A stretch of DNA of 13,357 bases, taken from the NCBI GenBank assembly GCA_037142915.1, contig JBAWZR010000027.1, positions 1-13,357 on the forward strand, written 5' to 3'. Positions 5,837-12,373 of the stretch are shown piece by piece. Origin of the DNA: JBAWZR01 sp037142915. Lineage in GTDB: Bacteria > Patescibacteriota > Minisyncoccia > Moranbacterales > UBA1568. A program made the position numbers and the translations under genes. Position 1 is the first letter of the stretch. Each line of letters starts with the position of its first letter. Under the pieces are notes generated by a model. The model was not told where the DNA came from. It did not search any database and saw only the letters and a list, made by a program, of their open reading frames with translations.

Positions 5837-7310
5837 CGCGAGACGATGGTGGATACGACGATGCTCTCAGACGATGTGGGCATTTTTTGTTGGCGTGCCA
5901 GTAGGTGTGGTGTGGGCATCGTGGTGGCGCGCGACCGGGATAGAGTGGGTGTTGGTGGCTGGTGCAGTGATAGGTGTGGCGGTGTGGATGCGATCAGTAT
6001 GGAGTTGGCGCGTGGCGGGATTATTACTCGGGATAGTTTTTGGGATAGTGCATATGGATAGGGTGTCTCATGACCGATTGGACTGGCAGGCATCTTTTGT
6101 GGAGCATACGATAAAAGGAGAAGCGTCCGTCTCGGGTGAGTGGTCACAGAATAGTTTTTCGGCGAGTGTGCCGATCACGTGGGAGCGCTGTTTTGATTCG
6201 GATTGTCCTGCTCTGCGCTCGCTCTTGACGGTGCCAATCGTGCAGCCGTGGGTTACGGGTGAGCTGGTGCGGGTGGAATGTCGATTGACGCTCCCAAAAA
6301 ATTTTTCGGATGATTTTGATTATGTATCGTATCTGGCGAAAGAGGATATTGGTACCATTTGTACTCCCAAAAAAATCCCAGAAAGACTTCATGAAGTTTC
6401 CTGGGAATCGGGATTGTTTCACATTCGTCAGCAGCTCGAACGGTCATTGTCGGCATCTGTGCCCGAACCGGAAAACGGATTGCTTGCGGGATTGATCTTC
6501 GGTGGATCGCAACGTTTACCCGCGACACTTCAAAATGATTTCAAGAAGACCGGCGTTTCGCATATCGTCGCGGTGTCGGGGTACAATGTCTTGATCGTGG
6601 CGGAAATATTACTTTTATTTGGCATTGTGCTGGGTTTGTGGCGGAGTTCGGCGACCTGGTTTGCGGTTGGTGGCATTTGGTTGTTTGCGCTGGTTACCGG
6701 TGCGGGAGCGTCGGTGCTGCGCGCGGCATTGATGGCTACGATCGTTTTGTTGGCGACTCAGTTCGGCCGACTGGTGGCACCCTGGCGGCTGATGATACTG
6801 ATGCTCATGCCACTCTTGTGGTTCAATCCGTTTTTATTGCGTTACGATATCGGTTTTCAACTGTCGTGTATTGCGACGGCGGTGCTCTTGTTTTGGTTTT
6901 TGGGTGACGATGAGAGAGATGATTCGTCCGGCTGGCGGATGATGTATACTCTTATGAAGGCGACGTTGATGATCGAGGTATTCGTTGCACCTCTGCTTTT
7001 GTCTCAGTTTGGTTTTGTTTCTACTGTTTCTCTCTTGAGTAATGTGTTGATTCTTCCGTTCGTACCAATAGCGATGGCATTGGCCTTCGTGACGGCAGTG
7101 AGTGGGCTTGTGCTTCCGTGGACGCTGAATGTTTTCGCGTGGCTCGGCTATCTTTTGGCGCGGTATATGCTGGAGGTCGTGGCTTATTTGGGCCAGCAGC
7201 CTTGGTCGACCGTGTCGCTCCCGGTATCCTGGTGGGGAATTATTTTATGGTATGCTGGATGGGGATGGATCTGGTATAGGTATCAAAGAAAGAAACGAAT
7301 GAATATATGA
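5814..7310 (+). CDS. comEC: ComEC/Rec2 DNA-uptake channel, membrane part only
   Basis: ComEC forms the inner-membrane channel that imports single-stranded DNA during natural transformation. The 498-aa protein starts with two or three membrane helices and a soluble domain (about 85-205, DUF4131-like region). The competence domain follows from about 222, with the hallmark FKKTGVSHIVAVSGYNVLI near 243-261, GAGASVLRAALMA near 296-308, and several further helices. The C-terminal metallo-beta-lactamase domain found in many ComEC proteins is absent here and encoded by the next gene, joined by an ATGA overlap. ATG 5814 overlaps nrdR by 23 bp. ATG 5823 is an alternative start three codons later. AAGGAG at 5795-5800 is 13 nt upstream, a long spacing. 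Channel function is inferred from the family. Confidence 0.92.
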   Translation: MTEMKANDARRWWIRRCSQTMWAFFVGVPVGVVWASWWRATGIEWVLVAGAVIGVAVWMRSVWSWRVAGLLLGIVFGIVHMDRVSHDRLDWQASFVEHTIKGEASVSGEWSQNSFSASVPITWERCFDSDCPALRSLLTVPIVQPWVTGELVRVECRLTLPKNFSDDFDYVSYLAKEDIGTICTPKKIPERLHEVSWESGLFHIRQQLERSLSASVPEPENGLLAGLIFGGSQRLPATLQNDFKKTGVSHIVAVSGYNVLIVAEILLLFGIVLGLWRSSATWFAVGGIWLFALVTGAGASVLRAALMATIVLLATQFGRLVAPWRLMILMLMPLLWFNPFLLRYDIGFQLSCIATAVLLFWFLGDDERDDSSGWRMMYTLMKATLMIEVFVAPLLLSQFGFVSTVSLLSNVLILPFVPIAMALAFVTAVSGLVLPWTLNVFAWLGYLLARYMLEVVAYLGQQPWSTVSLPVSWWGIILWYAGWGWIWYRYQRKKRMNI

Positions 7311-8149
7311 AACGATACCGATGGTGGCTGGTAGGAATGATGTTCGTACTCTTGTCTGGCGTGGGCGGAGTCATTTGGGTGTATAGTGATACGACAACCG
7401 TGCGGGTGCGGTTTTTTGATGTCGGTCAGGGCGATGCTATTCTCATATCTCAAGGGACGAATCAAATCCTCATAGACGGTGGTCGAGATACCAAAACGCT
7501 CTTGGGCCAACTCGGGCGAGCGATGCCTTTTTGGGATCGGACAGTTGAGGTGGTGATCCTCACTCATCCCGATGAAGATCATATCGGTGGCTTGCTCGGA
7601 CTGGAGGGGCGTTACCGGGTGGGGCAGTGGCTCAGCTCGGGCGCGACGACCGATACCGCGACCTGGCAACACCTCGTTCCTGAGCTGCAACCATTGACTG
7701 AAATCCGTAAAGATACGAAAATAACTCTGAGCGAAGGGAAAACACTTACGATTCTCTGGCCGCAAATGGATACCGTGTTGAACGCGAAGGATACCAATGC
7801 CGCAAGTATTGTGGCGCGATTGGATCTGGGTGGTAAGAAAACTTTTTTGTTTACGGGGGATTTGCCAACAACCCAAGAGTCGCAGGTGGTTGTCGCGCCG
7901 ACGGACGTGTTGAAAGTGGGACATCATGGGTCGAAGTATTCGACGAGCGATTCGTGGCTGGACAATGTTCGGCCGCATGACGCGATTGTTTCTGTCGGAG
8001 CGAATAATCGCTATGGGCATCCAGCGACTGAGGCTCTCGGCCGATTGACACAGCGCCACGCGGTGATCTATCGGACTGATCGGCAAGGTGCTATCACCTA
8101 TACTTGTGAAGTAAACAAAGAACAATGCCAAGTTTCGACTGAACGATAA
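7307..8149 (+). CDS. ComEC-type metallo-beta-lactamase domain protein, membrane-anchored
   Basis: This 280-aa protein corresponds to the C-terminal half of full-length ComEC. It begins with a hydrophobic anchor (about residues 6-26), placing the enzyme domain outside the membrane. The metallo-beta-lactamase fold is marked by FFDVGQGDAIL (36-46), the metal motif LTHPDEDHIGG with H87, D89, D91 and H92, LFTGDL with D185, KVGHHGS with H206-H207, and GANNRYGHP with H238. In ComEC this domain is thought to be a nuclease that degrades one strand of incoming DNA. Its ATG overlaps the comEC stop codon (ATGA, 7307-7310), so the two products are probably made in step and work together. All expected metal ligands are present. 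A 142-nt palindromic structure starts 10 bp after its stop. Confidence 0.9.
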   Translation: MKRYRWWLVGMMFVLLSGVGGVIWVYSDTTTVRVRFFDVGQGDAILISQGTNQILIDGGRDTKTLLGQLGRAMPFWDRTVEVVILTHPDEDHIGGLLGLEGRYRVGQWLSSGATTDTATWQHLVPELQPLTEIRKDTKITLSEGKTLTILWPQMDTVLNAKDTNAASIVARLDLGGKKTFLFTGDLPTTQESQVVVAPTDVLKVGHHGSKYSTSDSWLDNVRPHDAIVSVGANNRYGHPATEALGRLTQRHAVIYRTDRQGAITYTCEVNKEQCQVSTER

Positions 8150-8159
8150 AAATTTAATC

Positions 8160-8301
8160 AATTCAAGACTTACGCGTTTGATACTAACTAGCTTCCGACG
8201 AAGTATTCCCTCTTTGCCTGTGGTAAGCATCACCAACGGCTACAGAGGAAACACTCCTCCGGAAGCAAACATATATTTTTCAAACACGTAAGTCTTAAAT
8301 T
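8160..8301. repeat. 142-nt nested palindrome (structured RNA or MITE-like element) before the aminopeptidase gene
   Basis: The outer arms 8160-8180 and 8281-8301 are complementary at 19 of 21 positions, including a perfect 10-bp block AAGACTTACG/CGTAAGTCTT. Inside lie GCTTCCG/CGGAAGC (8191-8197 with 8260-8266), a 7-bp stem with one bulge (8206-8213 with 8244-8250), and an apical hairpin (8216-8224 with 8232-8240, loop AAGCATC). All stems are nested and compatible, so the whole intergenic region can fold into one long hairpin. Its end is 10 nt before the aminopeptidase ATG. It could be a 5'-UTR regulator, a small RNA or a miniature mobile element. No known family was recognised. Confidence 0.6.
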
Positions 8302-8311
8302 AAGTACACCT

Positions 8312-9700
8312 ATGAAATTTAGTTTTGCAAAAAAAGACAAGAAGCTTGCGGATGATGTAGTCAGAGTGCAACTCACTGAGAGCAAAGAAGATGAGGTGGT
8401 AATACTCGCTGACAATCAGCGGGAAATCCACTTGGGCGCGGGAGAGAGAAAAAAAATGACGCAACGAAAATTGTTTCTGTTGGCGCGGCGGGTAGTGGTG
8501 GCGGCTTTGTCCAAAAAGATTGAGCGTATTGTTATCGAATGGGATGATTTTCGGTTTGCTCATCTTGGGATTGTGGATGGCGAGCTGGGAGAATTGATCT
8601 CTGTCAATATGTTGTTGGCTCGGCATCAGTTCATCGGACACAAATCGACACCGGAGGGCGGTTGGCCGGACACCAAAGAGGTTATCGTTAGAGGTGGAGA
8701 TGCACTGGCGACACGCCAGGGGTTTGCTTGCGGGGAAATTATCGGACGAGAGGTGAATGCTTGTCGGCATTTGGCCAATCTTCCTGGGGGCGATGTTGTT
8801 CCCAAGACATTGGCGGACGAAGCGAAACGCGCGGCTAAGGACACGGCGATTAAGGTGACTATTCTTGAGGAAGCGGCGATGGAAAAACTCGGGATGGGTG
8901 GTGTATTGGGCGTTGGCAAGGGATCAAGCGAAAAATCAAAATTTATCATCATGGAATATTGGGGTGCGCCCAATAAAAAAGTTCCGCCAATAGTACTAGT
9001 GGGCAAGGGCGTAACCTTTGATACCGGTGGCATTAATCTCAAACCGTCCGATTCGATACTTGGGATGAATATGGATATGTCCGGCGGATCGGCAGTGATT
9101 CACGCATTGGCAGCAGCAGCCAAGTTGGGCGTCAAGAAAAATATTATCGCCCTCGTGCCGGCGGTAGAAAATATGCCGTCTGGGTCGAGCTATCGTCCGG
9201 GTGATATTCTCCGTTCGATGTCGGGCAAGACGATCGAGGTATTGAATACCGATGCGGAGGGGCGGATCATTTTAGCGGATGCGTTGACCTATGCCAAGCG
9301 GTATCATCCAGCGTTGGTGGTGGATGTGGCGACTCTGACCGGTGCGGCGGTAGTAGCGCTCGGCGAACGAGCCTCAGCGATTTTTACCCGGGATATCGAA
9401 CTCGAGTCACAGTTTCGGGAGTGGGGCGAACAGTCGGGCGATTTTGTGTGGCCTCTACCATTGTGGGAGGAATACGACGAGGAGATTAAGGGTATATTTG
9501 GTGATGTGGCCAATGTCGGTAAGACACGGTGGGGCGGTGCGATTACGGCGGCGTCTTTCCTTGCGCAATTTGCGGAAGGGTATCCGTGGGTGCATATCGA
9601 TATGGCACCGCGAATGACGGCGATCGAAGGAGAGTTTCTCGCCAAGGGTGCAGCCGGTGCGCCAGTGCGTTTGCTCGTGAAGATGTTGGAAAATTTCTAA
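8312..9700 (+). CDS. pepA: Leucyl aminopeptidase, M17 family
   Basis: This 462-aa cytosolic metallopeptidase removes N-terminal residues from peptides using two metal ions. The C-terminal catalytic domain (from about residue 150) has every family residue: GKGVTFDTGG with K232 and D237, NMDMSGG with D255, and the M17 signature NTDAEGR with D314, E316 and R318. The N-terminal 150 residues are the more variable M17 domain. Some PepA proteins also bind DNA; nothing here shows that. The ATG lies directly after a 142-nt palindromic structure and has no SD, so expression may depend on how that structure folds. No convincing -10/-35 pair was found upstream. The exonuclease gene follows after 10 bp, which suggests one transcript. 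Family is certain; substrate preference is not visible. Confidence 0.95.
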   Translation: MKFSFAKKDKKLADDVVRVQLTESKEDEVVILADNQREIHLGAGERKKMTQRKLFLLARRVVVAALSKKIERIVIEWDDFRFAHLGIVDGELGELISVNMLLARHQFIGHKSTPEGGWPDTKEVIVRGGDALATRQGFACGEIIGREVNACRHLANLPGGDVVPKTLADEAKRAAKDTAIKVTILEEAAMEKLGMGGVLGVGKGSSEKSKFIIMEYWGAPNKKVPPIVLVGKGVTFDTGGINLKPSDSILGMNMDMSGGSAVIHALAAAAKLGVKKNIIALVPAVENMPSGSSYRPGDILRSMSGKTIEVLNTDAEGRIILADALTYAKRYHPALVVDVATLTGAAVVALGERASAIFTRDIELESQFREWGEQSGDFVWPLPLWEEYDEEIKGIFGDVANVGKTRWGGAITAASFLAQFAEGYPWVHIDMAPRMTAIEGEFLAKGAAGAPVRLLVKMLENF

Positions 9701-9710
9701 TCGTATCATT

Positions 9711-10418
9711 ATGCCAACCCTAATATTCGATATCGAGACTGTGGGGGAGAATTTCGATGAGATGGATGAGACCACGCAGGAGGTGCTCTTGCGCTGGACC
9801 AAGCAGACTGCTACTAGTGGTGATGAACTGAAAGCCAAGACGGACGATGTGAAAAACAGTCTCGGATTTTCGCCATTTACCGGTTTCATTTGTGCTATCG
9901 GGATTCTCGATGCCGAGCGCGATCGGGTGGCGGTGTATTATCAGACCACCGAAAAAGACGCCGAGGACACAGAGGAGGAGGGCGTGAAGTATCGGCCGAT
10001 GAGTGAGAAGGCGATGCTGGAGGAATTCTGGCGGGTGGCGGAGAAATATGATACCTTCGTGTCCTTCAATGGGCGGAGTTTCGATGTGCCGTTTCTCATG
10101 TTGCGTTCGATGATCCTCGGAGTGCGACCGACGCGCGACCTGCTCTCCAATCGCTACACCAATCTCCAACGCGGCGCTAAGCATATCGATGTGATGGATC
10201 AACTGACCTTCTACGGGGCGATGTTTCGCCGGCCGACACTGCATATCGTTTGTCGTTCGCTCGGTATCAAAAGCCCCAAGGCCGATGGCGTGACGGGTGA
10301 TGATGTGGCAGAATTGTATCACTCCGGGAAGTTTCTCGATATTGCCCGCTACAATGTGGGTGACCTCCATGCCACGCGCGATGTCTATGCTCGGTGGCAA
10401 TCGTACTTGCAAATGTAA
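9711..10418 (+). CDS. Predicted 3'-5' exonuclease, PolB-exonuclease-like (DEDDy)
   Basis: This 235-aa stand-alone nuclease resembles the proofreading domain of family B DNA polymerases (DNA_pol_B_exo2-type). All three exonuclease motifs are visible: FDIET with D7 and E9 (Exo I), FVSFNGRSFDVPFL with D125 (Exo II), and YNVGDLHATRDVY with Y214 and D218 (Exo III, the DEDDy form). No polymerase domain follows. It would remove nucleotides from DNA or RNA 3' ends in the cytoplasm; its substrate cannot be told from sequence. It follows the aminopeptidase gene by 10 bp and has no SD, so it is probably the last gene of that transcript. The -35 box of the atpB promoter lies in its final codons. Confidence 0.9.
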   Translation: MPTLIFDIETVGENFDEMDETTQEVLLRWTKQTATSGDELKAKTDDVKNSLGFSPFTGFICAIGILDAERDRVAVYYQTTEKDAEDTEEEGVKYRPMSEKAMLEEFWRVAEKYDTFVSFNGRSFDVPFLMLRSMILGVRPTRDLLSNRYTNLQRGAKHIDVMDQLTFYGAMFRRPTLHIVCRSLGIKSPKADGVTGDDVAELYHSGKFLDIARYNVGDLHATRDVYARWQSYLQM

Positions 10419-10435
10419 GGAAAACGCTTTAGAAT
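10407..10435 (+). promoter_or_regulatory. Promoter of atpB, possibly giving a leaderless mRNA
   Basis: TTGCAA (10407-10412) and TAGAAT (10430-10435) are spaced by 17 bp. The atpB ATG is at 10444, only 8 bp after the -10 box, so the predicted transcription start falls within 0-3 nt of the start codon. There is no room for an SD. Confidence 0.6.
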
Positions 10436-10443
10436 AGAGACAT

Positions 10444-11187
10444 ATGAATATCTCTATCGCTGCCGAACCACTTTGGTGGATCGGGAGTTTTCCTGTTACG
10501 AACGCTTTTTCGGTCACTCTCATCGTGAGTGTGATTATTGTTGTGACATCCTTGGTGTTACGGATGCGAACATTTCAAATTGTGCCGACCGGTCTGCAGA
10601 ACGCCCTCGAAGCCTTTGTGGAGAACTTTCGAAATCTTGTGCAGAGCGTGACCGAAAATCAACAACTCACGACGCGACTTTTTCCGATCATCACCACTTT
10701 TTTCTTATTCATCCTTCTTTCCAACTGGTCGGGACTCTTGCCGGGTTTCGGGACGATTGGTATCCGCGAACATGGCGAGATTATTCCGTTTGGTCGAGCT
10801 GCCACCGCTGATCTCAATACGACCATCGCACTTTCTCTTATTTCTGTTTTTGCGGTGCAGTTCATTGGTATCAGTGTTTTGGGTCTTCGCGGGTATGCGA
10901 AGAAGTTTTTTGTTAGCCCGCTCCATAAGCCGTATGTCATTGGGACGATCGTGGGGCTATTTGAATTGATGGGTGAGATGACTAAGTTGATTTCTTTCTC
11001 TTTTCGTCTCTTCGGTAATATCTTTGCAGGCGAAGTGCTCCTTATTGTGATTAGCAATCTCGTGCCCTACATCTTCCCATTGCCCTTCCTCGCGCTCGAG
11101 GTGTTCGCGGGCTTGGTGCAGGCGGGTGTGTTCGCGATTTTGACGCTCGTCTTCCTCAAGATGGCCACCCTTCCCGCCGCGCATTAA
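10444..11187 (+). CDS. atpB: F-type ATP synthase subunit a
   Basis: Subunit a (247 aa) forms the proton half-channels next to the c ring in the membrane F0 part. It has five or six hydrophobic helices. Family landmarks are FGRAATADLNTTIALSL (116-132), the helix MGEMTKLISFSFRLFGNIFAGE whose R188 is the essential arginine facing the c-ring carboxylate, and LEVFAGLVQAGVFAILTLVFL (218-238) with Q226 on the last helix. Length is close to that of other bacterial a subunits. It opens the atp cluster, with atpE next after 98 bp that hold a second promoter. The ATG sits so close to its own -10 box that the message may be leaderless. Confidence 0.95.
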   Translation: MNISIAAEPLWWIGSFPVTNAFSVTLIVSVIIVVTSLVLRMRTFQIVPTGLQNALEAFVENFRNLVQSVTENQQLTTRLFPIITTFFLFILLSNWSGLLPGFGTIGIREHGEIIPFGRAATADLNTTIALSLISVFAVQFIGISVLGLRGYAKKFFVSPLHKPYVIGTIVGLFELMGEMTKLISFSFRLFGNIFAGEVLLIVISNLVPYIFPLPFLALEVFAGLVQAGVFAILTLVFLKMATLPAAH

Positions 11188-11202
11188 AAATCAAGTATGG
11201 AG

Positions 11203-11231
11203 TTGAAAAAGTCTGAAATATAGGGTATTCT
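11203..11231 (+). promoter_or_regulatory. Promoter of atpE
   Basis: TTGAAA (11203-11208) and TATTCT (11226-11231) have a 17-bp spacer. A start near 11238 would give a leader of about 48 nt. A separate promoter makes sense for the c subunit, which is needed in many copies per complex. The -10 box matches consensus at four of six positions, so this call is moderate. Confidence 0.5.
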
Positions 11232-11245
11232 TGAGGAGAAGTCGT

Positions 11246-11272
11246 ATGATGCTAGAGAGAATAATCAAGTAA
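11246..11272 (+). CDS. Possible 8-codon leader ORF before atpE
   Basis: The reading frame MMLERIIK-stop begins at ATG 11246 and is preceded by GAGGAG (11233-11238) at SD distance. It ends 13 nt before the atpE ATG, which itself has no SD. It could load ribosomes for atpE by reinitiation. The SD would lie at the 5' edge of the proposed atpE transcript, so the effect may apply only to mRNA coming from atpB. Confidence 0.3.
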   Translation: MMLERIIK

Positions 11273-11285
11273 TAATCTTACAAGT

Positions 11286-11549
11286 ATGGAAGAAGCAAGA
11301 GTTCTGACAGAAACAATTAGTGTTGGCGGTGAAGCAGCCAAATATATTGGAGCGGCCGTTGCCATTGGTATCGGGGCGCTTGGGCCAGGATTGGCAATGG
11401 GTTTTATGTTTAGTAAGATGTTCGAGGCGATTGGTCGTAACCCTGAGGCCGCGCCAAAACTTCAGCTCCCAATGTTTCTCGGCGTGGCGTTTACCGAAGC
11501 CATCGCGATTTATGCTTTGGTCGTCGCTTTGATTATTCTTTTTAAGTAA
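11286..11549 (+). CDS. atpE: F-type ATP synthase subunit c
   Basis: Subunit c (87 aa) is the hairpin protein whose ring rotates as ions pass. Helix 1 (about 19-44) carries GIGALGPGLAMG. The polar loop has the conserved IGRNPEA (49-55). Helix 2 (about 62-86) holds the ion-binding carboxylate E71 in AFTEAIAIYALV. The residue after E71 is Ala, and the helix-1 position that is Gln in sodium-type c subunits is Met here (M38), so the sequence looks proton-type by comparison with known signatures. It has its own upstream promoter and no SD. A palindromic repeat element separates it from atpF. Confidence 0.96.
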   Translation: MEEARVLTETISVGGEAAKYIGAAVAIGIGALGPGLAMGFMFSKMFEAIGRNPEAAPKLQLPMFLGVAFTEAIAIYALVVALIILFK

Positions 11550-11565
11550 TTTGATTGTATTGTAT

Positions 11566-11667
11566 TCCCCCGCCCCTTTGCGAAGGGGAGGGTTGGGGAG
11601 GGGTGGTGTTGAATTCGAATCAGACTCAACCGCCCCTCAGTCCCCGCCTTCGCAAAGGTGGGGAGGG
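11566..11667. repeat. GC-rich imperfect palindromic repeat between atpE and atpF
   Basis: About 100 bp of C/G-run-rich sequence unlike the flanks forms an imperfect palindrome. The left arm contains the hairpin CCCCTT-TGCG-AAGGGG (11573-11588). The right arm contains a matching hairpin at 11642-11663 (9 pairs, one G-T). Both share the 12-nt core CCTTTGCGAAGG in opposite orientation. GGTGTTGA and TCAACC pair near the middle. It resembles dispersed intergenic repeats. Its right end supplies GGAGG (11662-11666), 13 nt before the atpF ATG. Confidence 0.7.
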
Positions 11668-11679
11668 AACTCGAAACCT

Positions 11680-12177
11680 ATGGAAATTTTAGCCAACCTC
11701 GGCGTTGACGGACGGATACTCCTCGCGCAGATTGTCAACTTTTTTATTCTTCTCTGGGTTTTGAACCGATTCGTGTATCGGCCGCTTTTGGCGTTCCTCG
11801 AGAAACGTACCGCGACTATTGAGCAAGGTCTTGAGGATGCTAAGCAGGCGAGGCAACAACTCGATACCGCGAGCGAAGAAGTGAAAAAGATTCACGCAGA
11901 GGCGCAACAGGAGGCCAAGGCTCTGATCGTGCAGGCGGAGACTGTCGCCAAACAACAGCGGGAGTTGGCCGTGATTGAGACGAAGACGAAGATTGATCAG
12001 ATGTTAGCGCTGGGCGAGAAGCAATTGACTGAAGAACGAACGAAGATGTTGGCTGAAGTGAAGGGCGAGTTGGCGCAACTCGTTGTTGTGGCGACCGAGA
12101 AAGTCTTGCAGAAAAATATCGATGGTACAGAAAATGAACGCTTGGCTGTTTCGGCTTTGCAAGAACTTGAAAAATAG
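11680..12177 (+). CDS. atpF: F-type ATP synthase subunit b
   Basis: Subunit b (165 aa) is the peripheral stalk that holds F1 against the rotating ring. The N-terminal membrane helix (about 13-32) is followed by the typical VYRPLLAFLEKR and a long charged coiled coil (about 40-150) rich in Glu, Lys, Gln and Ala. I start it at ATG 11680, which gives the family N-terminus MEILANLGVDGRILLAQ and normal length. The frame stays open upstream to a TTG at 11551, but that region is the palindromic repeat and gives non-family residues. Only one b-type gene is seen, so b probably acts as a homodimer. A GGAGG in the repeat lies 13 nt upstream. The 153-bp inverted-repeat element begins 13 bp after the stop. 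Confidence 0.93.
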   Translation: MEILANLGVDGRILLAQIVNFFILLWVLNRFVYRPLLAFLEKRTATIEQGLEDAKQARQQLDTASEEVKKIHAEAQQEAKALIVQAETVAKQQRELAVIETKTKIDQMLALGEKQLTEERTKMLAEVKGELAQLVVVATEKVLQKNIDGTENERLAVSALQELEK

Positions 12178-12190
12178 CAGCGATTTGAAT

Positions 12191-12343
12191 TGTCATTCCC
12201 GCGAAGGCGGGAATCCAGGTTCCACAAGACTTCGTATGGCAACAGGATAGATTGAAGTAGTAGAAAACTTTGCAAATCTCAATCCGTTTTGGAGTTATAT
12301 CAGGCGTGGTGGTGACTGGATTCCCGCCTTCGCGGGAATGACA
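12191..12343. mobile_element. 153-bp MITE-like element with perfect 28-bp terminal inverted repeats
   Basis: Positions 12191-12218 and 12316-12343 are exact reverse complements. Each arm contains the 20-bp palindrome ATTCCCGCGAAGGCGGGAAT, itself an 8-bp stem with a GAAG loop, and this fits the pattern ATTCCC-N8-GGGAAT known for the Neisseria dRS3 repeat (pattern similarity only; no homology claimed). The 97-bp interior is AT-richer and codes for nothing evident. No clear target-site duplication was found. It sits between atpF and atpH. Confidence 0.8.
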
Positions 12344-12373
12344 CAATGGAAATTTTTCGTTAAAGAATTGATT

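Noticed and set aside
5491..6147. Reverse-strand ORF (218 aa) across nrdR and comEC
   Set aside because: It spans the complement of two well-supported genes and has Ser/Thr/Arg-rich low-complexity sequence with no motif.
7283..8236. Long reverse-strand ORF (317 aa) opposite the metallo-beta-lactamase gene
   Set aside because: It lies antisense to a gene with all family motifs, shows no recognisable domain and is rich in His, Arg and Pro, as expected from the shadow of a GC-biased gene.
8160..8301. Integron attC site
   Set aside because: The size and fold fit, but the RYYYAAC and GTTRRRY core boxes are not present at the ends.
11286..11549. Sodium-type c subunit
   Set aside because: The helix-1 Gln and the Ser/Thr after the key Glu, both part of the sodium signature, are Met and Ala here.
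11551..11679. Earlier start for atpF
   Set aside because: The extension would be translated repeat sequence; the family N-terminus begins at 11680.
12338..12373. Earlier ATG for atpH
   Set aside because: The codon lies in the inverted repeat of the 153-bp element, and the extra residues do not fit the delta family.
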